Positions 41,837 through 51,650 of a stretch of 64,000 nt of DNA are shown piece by piece. The stretch comes from Sphingomonas phyllosphaerae (GTDB lineage: Bacteria > Pseudomonadota > Alphaproteobacteria > Sphingomonadales > Sphingomonadaceae), in the NCBI RefSeq assembly GCF_029623345.1, contig NZ_JAPYKH010000005.1:62001-126000 (forward strand). Reading direction: 5' to 3'. Both the position numbers and the translations under genes were made by a program. Under the pieces are notes generated by a model. That model did no database searches, was not told where the DNA came from, and saw only the letters and a list, made by a program, of their open reading frames with translations. How positions within the stretch are numbered: the first letter of the stretch is position 1; each line of letters begins with the position of its first letter.

Positions 41837-43348
41837 ATGCGAAACTTCTCCCGACGGGACCTGATCAGCACGGCCGGCGGCGCTTCGCTGGTCTCCAGCC
41901 TTTCCTGGGCCGTGCCCGGCCTCAGCCAAAGCGGGGGTGGCGAGACACCGTTCTCCTGGGCCATCCTGCAGCAGCGTGCCGCCGCGCTGGCCAAGCGCCG
42001 CTACCAGCCGCCGCGCGAGAGCGCCGCGGCGAAGACGCTCGACTTCGACGACGTCGGCACCATCCGGTTCAAGCCCGATCGCACCGTCGCGGGCGGCATC
42101 CGGCTGTTTCCGCTCGGCAACGGCGCGGTCACGCCGGTCGCGATCAACCTGGTCGAGAACGGTCGCGCACGCCCGATCGTCTTCTCGCCCGAGCTGTTCG
42201 AAGGCGGCAAGGTCTCGCCACCGCCGGGCTTCGCGGGTTTCCGCGCGATGGAGACGGGGCGCGAGAGCGACTGGCTCGCCTTCCTCGGCGCGTCCTATTT
42301 CCGCAGCGCCGGGTCGCAGGACCAATATGGCCTGTCGGCGCGCGGCATCGCGGTCGATACCGGGCTGACGCGGGAGCAATTTCCCAATTTCACCGAGTTC
42401 TGGATCGAGCGCGGCGGCGACCAGAGTTTCACGATCTACGCGCTGATGGACGGCGAGAGTCTCACCGGCGCCTATCGGTTCGTCAGCCGCCATCCCAAGG
42501 CAGTGGTGCAGGACGTCTCCTCGGTGCTGTTCCTGCGCCGCGCGGTCGAGCGGCTCGGCGTCGCGCCGGTGACGAGCATGTTCTGGTACGACGACCGCAC
42601 GCGCCGCGGCGCGACCGACTGGCGCCCCGAGATCCACGACTCGGATGGTCTCGCGCTAATCAGCCGCGCGGGCGAGCGCGTGTGGCGGCCGCTGCGCAAC
42701 CCGCCGCAGCCCGCCACCGACAGCTTCGCCGCCGACGACGTGCGCGGCTTCGGGCTGCTCCAGCGCGACCGCAACTTCGACCATTATCAGGACGACGGCG
42801 CCTTCTACGACAAGCGGCCCAACCTGTGGGTCGAGCCGCGCGGGTCGTGGGGGCGGGGGCGCGTGATGCTCTACGCCTTCCCGACCGACAGCGAGACGGT
42901 CGACAATGTCGTCGCTTTCTGGACCCCGGCGGCGCCGGTGCGCGCGGGCCAACGGCTCCAGTTCGACTATCGCCTGACCTGGACCTCGGACGACCCGAGC
43001 CTCGACCGTGCCGCGCACGCCGCCGACGTGTGGGTCGGCGCGGCGGGGCGACCGGGACTACCGGCGCTGGCGGGTGCGAGCAAGCTGGTCGTCGACTTCG
43101 CCGGCGAATCGCTCGCCGGTCTCGATCGCGACAGCAAGGTGACCGCGGAGATCGGCGTTACCCGCGGTACGTTGCTGCACAGCGCCGTCTACCCCGTCGT
43201 CGGCCAACGCAACCGCTGGCGTGTCACCGCCGACATCCGCCCCGCGGCGGAGGGCGGCACCACCGGCCCGGTCGATGTGCGGCTGTACCTCAAGCGCGGT
43301 GAGGCGGCGCTGAGCGAGACCTTGCTCGTGCCGATCTACCCGGCGTGA
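41837..43348 (+). CDS. Periplasmic glucan biosynthesis protein (OpgG/OpgD family)
   Basis: A 503-residue periplasmic protein required for osmoregulated periplasmic glucans. A Tat-type signal (SRRDLISTAGGASLVSSLSW) makes it more like Tat-exported OpgD than Sec-exported OpgG. The family body follows: KTLDFDDVGTIRFKPDRTV, ASYFRSAGSQDQYGLSARG, TSMFWYDDRTR, WRPEIHDSDGL, PLRNPP and NLWVEPRGSWGRG. ATG 41837 begins the signal. Its stop overlaps the opgH-like gene as GTGA, so both act in one pathway. Family members hydrolyse or tailor beta-glucan chains. Confidence 0.92.
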   Translation: MRNFSRRDLISTAGGASLVSSLSWAVPGLSQSGGGETPFSWAILQQRAAALAKRRYQPPRESAAAKTLDFDDVGTIRFKPDRTVAGGIRLFPLGNGAVTPVAINLVENGRARPIVFSPELFEGGKVSPPPGFAGFRAMETGRESDWLAFLGASYFRSAGSQDQYGLSARGIAVDTGLTREQFPNFTEFWIERGGDQSFTIYALMDGESLTGAYRFVSRHPKAVVQDVSSVLFLRRAVERLGVAPVTSMFWYDDRTRRGATDWRPEIHDSDGLALISRAGERVWRPLRNPPQPATDSFAADDVRGFGLLQRDRNFDHYQDDGAFYDKRPNLWVEPRGSWGRGRVMLYAFPTDSETVDNVVAFWTPAAPVRAGQRLQFDYRLTWTSDDPSLDRAAHAADVWVGAAGRPGLPALAGASKLVVDFAGESLAGLDRDSKVTAEIGVTRGTLLHSAVYPVVGQRNRWRVTADIRPAAEGGTTGPVDVRLYLKRGEAALSETLLVPIYPA

Positions 43349-45162
43349 GCGCGCTGCCGCCGCGGCTCCCCCCCGAGGCACCGCTCGCGATGCCCGAGCA
43401 GCGCTTCGACGGATCGCCGCCCGTGCCGTCGGCGCCCCCGCCGATCGTCGGCGCGATCGGCTCGCCGACCGACGTGCTCGCGCGCCGCGCCATTCTGGTG
43501 CTGCTGACGCTGGTGCTGGCGCTGTTCGCTTCCACCTCGCTCAAGGAATCGGTGCTGAGCGACGGCATCGGTGTGACCGACGCGCTGCTGCTCGCGATCT
43601 TCTTCCCGCTCTTCGCGCTGCTCGCCTTCGGCTTCATCAACGCGACCGTCGGCTATGTCGTGTTGACCACCGGTCTCCATCCCGGGTTCCGCCCGGTGCC
43701 GCGCTGGTCCGAGCCCTTGCACGGGCGCACCGCGGTGCTGATGCCGGTCCATAACGAGGACGTCGCCGACGTGTTCGGCCGGCTCGCGCATATGGCGGAC
43801 GCGCTCGAGCGCGCTGGTGCGGCGGGATCGTTCGATTTTTTCGTGCTGAGCGACTCCGCCGCCGACAACGAGGCAGCGGAACTCGCCGCCTGGGAAATCC
43901 TTTCGCGGCGCAGCGCCTGCGCGATCTATTATCGTCGGCGCACGGAGAATGTCGGGCGCAAGCCGGGCAACATTGCGGAGTGGTTGCGCCGCTTCGGCGC
44001 TGGCTACGACTATATGCTGATGCTCGACGCCGACAGTCTGATGGGCGGCGAGACGATCCTCGGCATGGCGCAGATCATGGACCGGCGTCCTGCCGTCGGT
44101 CTGCTCCAGACCGTGCCGCAGGTGATCGGCGCGCGGACCCTGTTCCAGCGCTGGATGCAGTTCGCCAGCCGCATCTACGGCCCGATCGCCACCGCCGGGC
44201 TAGTGTGGTGGTCCGGTCCGGAGGCGACCTTCTGGGGCCATAACGCGCTGATCCGCGTCCGCGCCTTCGCCGACAGCTGCGGCCTGCCGGTGCTGCCCGG
44301 CCAGCCGCCGTTCGGTGGCACGATCATGAGTCACGATGTCGTCGAGGCGGCGCTACTGCGGCGGCGCGGCTGGCGCGTGCACATGGTCATGACGGAGGAC
44401 ACGTTCGAGGAATACCCGCCGACGATGATCGACGCCGCAGTGCGCGATCGACGCTGGGCCCAGGGCAACCTCCAGCACCTCGCGCTGCTTCACGCCTCGG
44501 GCTTCCACTGGATCAACCGCTTGCAGCTGCTGCTCGGCGCCGCGGGCTATCTCGCCTCGCCGCTGTGGCTGCTGCTGATCACGGTGAGCGTGGTGCAGGC
44601 GGTGCGTGGCGAGCGCGGACTGATGTCCGGCGATTCGACCGGCACGGTGCTGTTCGTCACGCTCGCGCTGTTGTTCGGACCGAAGCTGCTCGGCGTGCTC
44701 CACGCGATCGCAGACGTGCGGCTGCGGCGATCGATGGGTGGAACGGGCGCGATCCTGCGCTCGGTTGCGCTCGACGTGCCGCTCTCGACACTCGCGGCTC
44801 CCGCGATCGCGCTGACCCAGACGATCGACCTCATCGGCATCACGCGCCAGCGCCGCGCCGACTGGCAGCCGCAGAACCGTCGCGGCGACTCGCTGGCAAT
44901 GGCGGCGATCCTGCCGCGCTACCGCTGGCATCTCGGATTGGGACTGCTGCTGGCTGCGCTAACGCCGCTGATGCCGCTCACCGCTTTGTGGCTCGCGCCG
45001 GTCACGCTCGGGCTGCTGCTGTCGCCGCTGATCGTGCAATGGACCGCAAGCGAGCGCTGGGGGCGTCGCGTTGCGGCGGGGCGGCTGTTTCTGACCGACG
45101 TCGGCGTGCCCGAGCCGCAGCCGCTGCCGATCCTTGAGGAAGCGGCGGGTCGGGGCGCCTGA
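43345..45162 (+). CDS. opgH: Glucans biosynthesis glucosyltransferase (OpgH/MdoH type)
   Basis: A 605-residue inner-membrane glucosyltransferase of family GT2 that makes the beta-glucan backbone from UDP-glucose. Two N-terminal helices precede the catalytic domain, with LMPVHNED, the DxD in MLDADSLMGG (about 226-232), GHNALIRVRAF, TEDTFEEYPP and the R-RWAQGNLQH motif (about 369-378). Several C-terminal helices follow. It is shorter than E. coli OpgH, mainly at the N-terminus. GTG 43345 overlaps the preceding stop. Confidence 0.93.
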   Translation: MSALPPRLPPEAPLAMPEQRFDGSPPVPSAPPPIVGAIGSPTDVLARRAILVLLTLVLALFASTSLKESVLSDGIGVTDALLLAIFFPLFALLAFGFINATVGYVVLTTGLHPGFRPVPRWSEPLHGRTAVLMPVHNEDVADVFGRLAHMADALERAGAAGSFDFFVLSDSAADNEAAELAAWEILSRRSACAIYYRRRTENVGRKPGNIAEWLRRFGAGYDYMLMLDADSLMGGETILGMAQIMDRRPAVGLLQTVPQVIGARTLFQRWMQFASRIYGPIATAGLVWWSGPEATFWGHNALIRVRAFADSCGLPVLPGQPPFGGTIMSHDVVEAALLRRRGWRVHMVMTEDTFEEYPPTMIDAAVRDRRWAQGNLQHLALLHASGFHWINRLQLLLGAAGYLASPLWLLLITVSVVQAVRGERGLMSGDSTGTVLFVTLALLFGPKLLGVLHAIADVRLRRSMGGTGAILRSVALDVPLSTLAAPAIALTQTIDLIGITRQRRADWQPQNRRGDSLAMAAILPRYRWHLGLGLLLAALTPLMPLTALWLAPVTLGLLLSPLIVQWTASERWGRRVAAGRLFLTDVGVPEPQPLPILEEAAGRGA

Positions 45163-45171
45163 CCGTCCCAC

Positions 45172-45207
45172 GAAAAAAGGGAGCGCCCAGCTGGGCACCC
45201 CCCTTCC
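45172..45207 (-). terminator. Rho-independent terminator for the small secreted-protein gene
   Basis: Read leftward, an inverted repeat with GCCCAGCTGGGC at its centre, flanked by AAGGGGGG and CTCCC, is followed by TTTTTT (complement of 45172-45177). It lies 23 bases past the stop at 45230 and separates convergent opgH from that gene. Confidence 0.85.
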
Positions 45208-45229
45208 TCGTCACGAACGATCGAGCAGC

Positions 45230-45478
45230 TCAGTTGCTGTCCGAATCGTTGCCGTCGTCGGCGATGATGATGATGCCGGCGACGACCGCCGCGGCGGCCA
45301 CGGCCGCCACGATCAGCCCGCCGCCCGCGAGCGCCTTGCTGTCCTTCGAGGTCGTCCTGCCGGCGCGAGCCGACTTGGCGACCGACAGGCTCGCTGCCGG
45401 GTTCGCCGGCGCCGCGACCGCCGGAGCGACCGCGAGCGAGGCGGCAGCGGCCGCGACCAGATACTTACCAAACGTCAT
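45230..45478 (-). CDS. Small secreted or membrane-anchored hypothetical protein
   Basis: An 82-residue protein with a signal peptide (YLVAAAAASLAVAPAVAA), a short basic middle and a C-terminal hydrophobic helix (about 51-73, ending GIIIIADDG) with an acidic tail (NDSDSN). GGGGAG precedes the ATG at good spacing, and a strong terminator follows, so it is very probably expressed as a single-gene transcript. No family function is known. Confidence 0.7.
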   Translation of the reverse strand: MTFGKYLVAAAAASLAVAPAVAAPANPAASLSVAKSARAGRTTSKDSKALAGGGLIVAAVAAAAVVAGIIIIADDGNDSDSN

Positions 45479-45611
45479 TACTTATCTCCCCGGGAGGAGG
45501 AGCTCGTTTTCCATGTCATCGCTGATAAGGCAATTCTGAACTGACCCAAAACGCGACCGGTTGATGACGAGCAGCGGCCACGTGACGCGTTTTGCTCGCG
45601 ATCGATCCTGC

Positions 45612-46397
45612 TCATTCCTTCGCGGTGCCGGGCTCCGCCATGTTGCGGTGCATATGCGCGGTAACCTCCGCTGGGAGGACGTGCGCCGCCGCGGCCTGGA
45701 GCTTGTTCTTCCAGCCCGACACGATCGAGTGCTTGCCCGCCATCAGCGCGTCCCAACCGTCGCGCGCCACTTTGGCGGGATCGGACTTGCTGTCCGAGGT
45801 GCCGACGTTGGTGTCCATCATGTCGGCGCGATCGAAGAACTCGGTGTCGACCGGGCCGGGCATCAGCGTGGTGAGGGTGATGCCCTCATGGTCCTTCAGC
45901 TCGTCTCGCAGCGCGTCGGTGAAATGGTCGACGAACGCCTTCGTCCCATTGTAGACCGCCTGGAAGCTGCCCGGGATGAAGCCGGCGATCGAGCCGGTTA
46001 CCAGCACCTTTCCGTCGCCGCGCGCGGCCATCTGTTGCAACACCTTCTGAAGCAGATAGGTGGTGCCGGTGATGTTGGTGTCGACGACACGCTTCCAGTC
46101 GGCAACGTCCTGGTCGAGGAAGGCACGGCCGAGCCCGACCCCCGCGTTGGCACAGAGCAGGTCGATCGGCCGCCCGCCAGCGGCGGTGAGCAACTGGTCG
46201 ACACCCGCGATGGTGGCGAGATCGGCCTCCACCGAACTGACCTGCGTACCAAATTGCTCGAAGTCAGCGGCGGCGGCGTCGATCAGCGGTTCGTCGGCGA
46301 CGACAAGGATATCGTATCCGTCCTGCGCCGCGAGCGTCGCCAGTTCGAACCCGATGCCCGTGGAGGCGCCCGTGATAATCGCGAATTTGTACGCCAT
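45612..46397 (-). CDS. Short-chain dehydrogenase/reductase
   Basis: A 261-residue SDR. The cofactor-binding TGASTGIG is at 9-16, CANAGVG is in the middle and the active-site pattern is intact (Ser in VTGSIAGF, YNGTKAF with the catalytic Tyr and Lys). A C-terminal extension of about 60 residues follows the core. It lies 12 bases downstream of a zinc alcohol dehydrogenase on the same strand, so they are probably cotranscribed. Substrate unknown; the neighbours suggest carbonyl or aldehyde detoxification under stress. Confidence 0.88.
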   Translation of the reverse strand: MAYKFAIITGASTGIGFELATLAAQDGYDILVVADEPLIDAAAADFEQFGTQVSSVEADLATIAGVDQLLTAAGGRPIDLLCANAGVGLGRAFLDQDVADWKRVVDTNITGTTYLLQKVLQQMAARGDGKVLVTGSIAGFIPGSFQAVYNGTKAFVDHFTDALRDELKDHEGITLTTLMPGPVDTEFFDRADMMDTNVGTSDSKSDPAKVARDGWDALMAGKHSIVSGWKNKLQAAAAHVLPAEVTAHMHRNMAEPGTAKE

Positions 46398-46409
46398 ATT
46401 TGTCTCTCC

Positions 46410-47588
46410 TCAGTCCAGACCGGGTTTGAGCACGATCTTGGTGACCTCGTTCTGCTGGTCGTGGAACATTTTGTAGCCCTTCGGGCCCTCGCTCAGCGGC
46501 ATCCGGTGCGAGATCAGGAACTCGGTGTCGATCTTGTCCTCGAGGATCGCCTGAAGCAGCGCGGGCATGTAATGCTGGACGTGGGTCTGGCCGGTCTTGA
46601 GCGTCAGCCCCTTCTCCATGAAGGCGCCGAGCGGCCATTTGTCGACGAACCCGCCATACACCGCCGGCATCGAGACGCGGCCGCCCTTGCGGCAGGCGAT
46701 GATCGCCTGGCGGTTGGCATGCGCGCGATCGGTGCCGAGGAAGGTCGACGCCTTGATCTGGTCAAGCACGTTGTCGACGTAGAAGCCGTGCGCCTCGAGA
46801 CCGACCGAGTCGATCACCGCATCGGGGCCGATCCCGCCGGTCATCACCATCAGCGCCTCGTAGACCGCGGTCTCCTCGAAGTTGATCGTCTCCGCGCCGA
46901 ACCGCTTGGCGAGCGCAAGCCGATTGGGGAAATGATCGATCGCGATCACGCGCTCGGCGCCCATGAGGAAGGCCGATTGCACGGCGAACAGGCCGACCGG
47001 GCCGCAGCCCCACACCGCGACGGTGTCACCCGGCTCGATGTCGGCGTTCTCCGCGGCCATCCAGCCGGTGGGCAGGATGTCCGAGAGGAACAGCACCTTA
47101 TCGTCCTCGATCCCGTCGGGGATGACGATCGGGCCAACGTCGCTGAACGGCACGCGGACATATTCGGCCTGGCCACCGGCATAGCCGCCGGTCATGTGGC
47201 TGTAGCCGAACAGGCCGGCCATCGGCTGGCCGTACAGTTCCTGCGCGATGTCCTGGTTATCTGCGGGGAGGCCGTTGTCGCAGGCGGAATATTGGTGCTT
47301 CGAGCAATGGTAGCAGCTGCCACATGAGATAGTGAAGGGCACGACCACGCGCTGCCCCTTCTTGAGGGTCGACTTGGGCCCGATCTCGACCACCTCTCCC
47401 ATGAACTCGTGGCCGAGCACGTCGCCCGACTGCATCGTGGGGATATAGCCGTCGTAGAGGTGCAGGTCCGAGCCGCAGATCGCGGTAGAGGTCACCTTGA
47501 TCACGCAGTCGCGCGGGTTGACGATCCCGGGATCGTCGACCGTGTCGACGCGGACGTCGTGCTTGCCATGCCAGGCGATCGCCTTCAC
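46410..47588 (-). CDS. Zinc-dependent alcohol dehydrogenase, FdhA/threonine-dehydrogenase-like
   Basis: A 392-residue medium-chain dehydrogenase. The catalytic zinc site is present ([21 protein letters not shown]) and so is the structural-zinc cysteine cluster ([15 protein letters not shown]). A nucleotide-binding [12 protein letters not shown] motif follows. It resembles glutathione-independent formaldehyde dehydrogenases found in stress operons. GTG 47588 overlaps the stop of the upstream SRPBCC gene as GTGA. The true substrate is unproven. Confidence 0.9.
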   Translation of the reverse strand: MKAIAWHGKHDVRVDTVDDPGIVNPRDCVIKVTSTAICGSDLHLYDGYIPTMQSGDVLGHEFMGEVVEIGPKSTLKKGQRVVVPFTISCGSCYHCSKHQYSACDNGLPADNQDIAQELYGQPMAGLFGYSHMTGGYAGGQAEYVRVPFSDVGPIVIPDGIEDDKVLFLSDILPTGWMAAENADIEPGDTVAVWGCGPVGLFAVQSAFLMGAERVIAIDHFPNRLALAKRFGAETINFEETAVYEALMVMTGGIGPDAVIDSVGLEAHGFYVDNVLDQIKASTFLGTDRAHANRQAIIACRKGGRVSMPAVYGGFVDKWPLGAFMEKGLTLKTGQTHVQHYMPALLQAILEDKIDTEFLISHRMPLSEGPKGYKMFHDQQNEVTKIVLKPGLD

Positions 47589-48175
47589 AGCCCCATCTCC
47601 TCATATTGCTGGCGGTTCATCGCGGGGGTGGCGATCTCGCCGGTCTCGAGCAGCTGCTTGAGCCGGCGCAGGTCGCGGCGTGCCTGGATCGCGGGTTCGC
47701 GCTGAAACATCTTGGCGATGAGCTTGCCGATCACGCCGCCGGGCGGATCATACAGGATCGTCGCCACCACGACGGTGCCGCGCGCACCCGCATCGTGAAA
47801 CTCGACGCGGCCGGAATTGGGCACTTCCGCGCCCTCTTCGCTGGTCCAGGCGAGCAGGCGGTGCTCTACCTCCTCGGTTATCCGCGCATCCCACTCGACC
47901 GTCCCGCCGGCGGGAGCCTTGACCACCCAGTGCGAGCGGCGCTGGTCCAGCACGTCGATCCGCTCGACATTCTCCATAAACCCGGGGAGGTTCGCAAAAT
48001 CGCGGAAGTGCGCATACACCTCCGCGACGGGTCGGTTGATCGTCACCGCGCGCGCGGTGATCTGCGTTCCCGTCGCCTCCGGGACCGATCCCTTGGCGCG
48101 CTGTATCGCGTCGCGCTGCTTGGAGGTGGCGAGGGGGGCGTCGTCGTTCTGCTGGTGAAGCAGCTGGTCTGCCAT
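47585..48175 (-). CDS. SRPBCC-family (cyclase/dehydrase-like) protein
   Basis: A 196-residue protein with a START-like SRPBCC fold: [23 protein letters not shown] at the start of the domain, [19 protein letters not shown], and a long C-terminal helix. Such proteins bind hydrophobic small molecules; this subgroup is often found beside an FdhA-like dehydrogenase. The C-terminal 25 residues ([16 protein letters not shown]) form an amphipathic helix. It heads the SRPBCC-dehydrogenase-SDR transcript. Confidence 0.85.
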   Translation of the reverse strand: MADQLLHQQNDDAPLATSKQRDAIQRAKGSVPEATGTQITARAVTINRPVAEVYAHFRDFANLPGFMENVERIDVLDQRRSHWVVKAPAGGTVEWDARITEEVEHRLLAWTSEEGAEVPNSGRVEFHDAGARGTVVVATILYDPPGGVIGKLIAKMFQREPAIQARRDLRRLKQLLETGEIATPAMNRQQYEEMGL

Positions 48176-48273
48176 CGAACGGGCTCCTTAATGCCTGCTG
48201 CTCCACCAAGCGCGCGCTGTCGTGATCCGTTCCTCGCGATTCCAGCTGGTTAACCTGGCTCAATGACCTTGGC

Positions 48274-49269
48274 TCAAGGGTTGCCCTTGCCGCCGTGCGC
48301 GCCCACCGCGGTACCGGTGGAGAAGCTGGTGCCGTCCTCGGCGAGTGCGACGTACAGCGGAGCCAGCTCGGCCGATTGGCCGGCGCGGCCGAGCGGTGTG
48401 TTTTGGCCGAACTCGCCCATCTTGCCCGGCAGCTGGCCGCCCGCGACCTGGAGCGGGGTCCAGATCGGTCCGGGCGCCACCATGTTGACGCGAATGCCCT
48501 TCTTCGCGAGCTGCTTGGCCAGCCCCTTGGTGAAGATCAGGATCGCGCCCTTGGTGGAGGCATAATCGAGCAGCTCGGGTTCGGGATCATAGCTGTTGAC
48601 CGAGCCCGTGTTGATGATCACCGAACCCGGCGGCATCGACGGAATCGCCGCCTTGGCGATGCGAAACATCGCGAAGATGTTGGTCTCGAACGTCCGGACC
48701 ATCTGCTCGTCGCTGATCTCGGAGATATCCTCCTTGCTCTGCTGGTAGGCGGCGTTGTTGACGAGCAGGTCGAGTCCGCCGAGCCCCCGCACCGCATCCG
48801 CCACTAGCTTGGTGCAGGCGCGCTCGGTCCGGATATCCGCCGGCAGCAGCACCGCCTTGCGCCCGGCCTGCTCGATCAGCGCCTTTACCTCCTGCGCGTC
48901 GGGCTCCTCGGTGGGATAGTAATTGATCGCAACGTCCGCGCCCTCGCGCGCGAAGGCGATCGCGGCAGCGCGTCCCATGCCGCTGTCGCCGCCAGTGACG
49001 AGCGCGCGTCGCCCGGCTAGCTTGCCCGAGCCGCGATAGCTGGTCTCGCCGCTATCAGGGCGCGGGTTCATCTTCGACTGGAGCGCCGGCCAGGGCTGGC
49101 GCTGCTCGCGGAAGGGCTGGTTGGTGTATTTGGTGCGCGGGTCGCTGAGCTTGGCGGGACCGGACGGCTGCGCGCCGCTGCCCTGCGCCGCCGCGGTGGT
49201 GGCGGTGAAGGCGAGGCCGGCGGCGGCACCGCCCAAGATGGTGCGGCGCGTCGTGCCCTGATCGTCCAT
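48274..49269 (-). CDS. Tat-exported SDR oxidoreductase (general-stress type)
   Basis: A 331-residue SDR of the YdaD/GSP39-like group. It begins with a twin-arginine-type signal (TTRRTILGGAAAGLAFTATTA), unusual for an SDR. The core has TGGDSGMGRAAAIAFAREGADV, NNAAYQ, the Ser in NTGSVNSYD and catalytic YASTKGAI. The C-terminal SAELAPLYVALAEDGTSF is typical of this subgroup. ATG 49269 starts the signal. The Tat-like signal implies folding with cofactor before export. A candidate EcfG-type promoter lies at 49300-49324. Confidence 0.87.
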   Translation of the reverse strand: MDDQGTTRRTILGGAAAGLAFTATTAAAQGSGAQPSGPAKLSDPRTKYTNQPFREQRQPWPALQSKMNPRPDSGETSYRGSGKLAGRRALVTGGDSGMGRAAAIAFAREGADVAINYYPTEEPDAQEVKALIEQAGRKAVLLPADIRTERACTKLVADAVRGLGGLDLLVNNAAYQQSKEDISEISDEQMVRTFETNIFAMFRIAKAAIPSMPPGSVIINTGSVNSYDPEPELLDYASTKGAILIFTKGLAKQLAKKGIRVNMVAPGPIWTPLQVAGGQLPGKMGEFGQNTPLGRAGQSAELAPLYVALAEDGTSFSTGTAVGAHGGKGNP

Positions 49270-49299
49270 GTCGCTGATCTCCAGAGAGTATTCCCGTCG

Positions 49300-49324
49300 A
49301 ACGGGTGAGCGGCTTGGAGGTTCA
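49300..49324 (-). promoter_or_regulatory. Candidate EcfG (general stress sigma factor) promoter
   Basis: On the SDR strand the sequence is TGAAC, 16 bases, CGTT, close to the alphaproteobacterial EcfG consensus GGAAC-N16/17-CGTT. It lies 31-55 bases before the ATG of a general-stress-type SDR. The -35 differs by one base from consensus. Activity is inferred. Confidence 0.4.
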
Positions 49325-49340
49325 GGGGGCAGGGCGACGA

Positions 49341-49380
49341 CGCGCGAATGTTGCGCATGTTGCGTCGCTGGCGCGTTTGA
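49341..49380 (+). repeat. Dispersed repeat, copy 2 (CGCGCGAATGTTGCG element)
   Basis: Second copy of the element at 37712-37750, in the same orientation, with the core CGCGCGAATGTTGCG and GTCGCTG conserved. It lies upstream of the Tat-SDR gene, between it and NAD synthase. The remainder of 49381-49523 shows nothing recognisable. Confidence 0.7.
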
Positions 49381-49523
49381 ACATGGGGCGATTTGCGGCA
49401 GGGGGACGTCGATCATGTCAGGAGCGGCCGCCAGGATAGCTCGATCCCCGCCAAGTAGCGGAGTGTGAGATCCTCTCGGCGCGCGGGAGGATCTGGCGCG
49501 CGGCCGAGCTTAGCTCGCCCTCC

Positions 49524-51560
<2,037 letters not shown>

Positions 51561-51650
51561 GCCACTGGCCTAGCCGCCCGCGCGTCGCCTCACCACCCGG
51601 TGCATCTTAACTTCTCTCAGTCGCCGCACCGCGCTAGGCTGGTGGACGCG

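Noticed and set aside
45561..47327. A 588-codon open frame opposite the SDR and alcohol dehydrogenase genes
   Set aside because: It crosses two well-supported genes and has no protein-family pattern.
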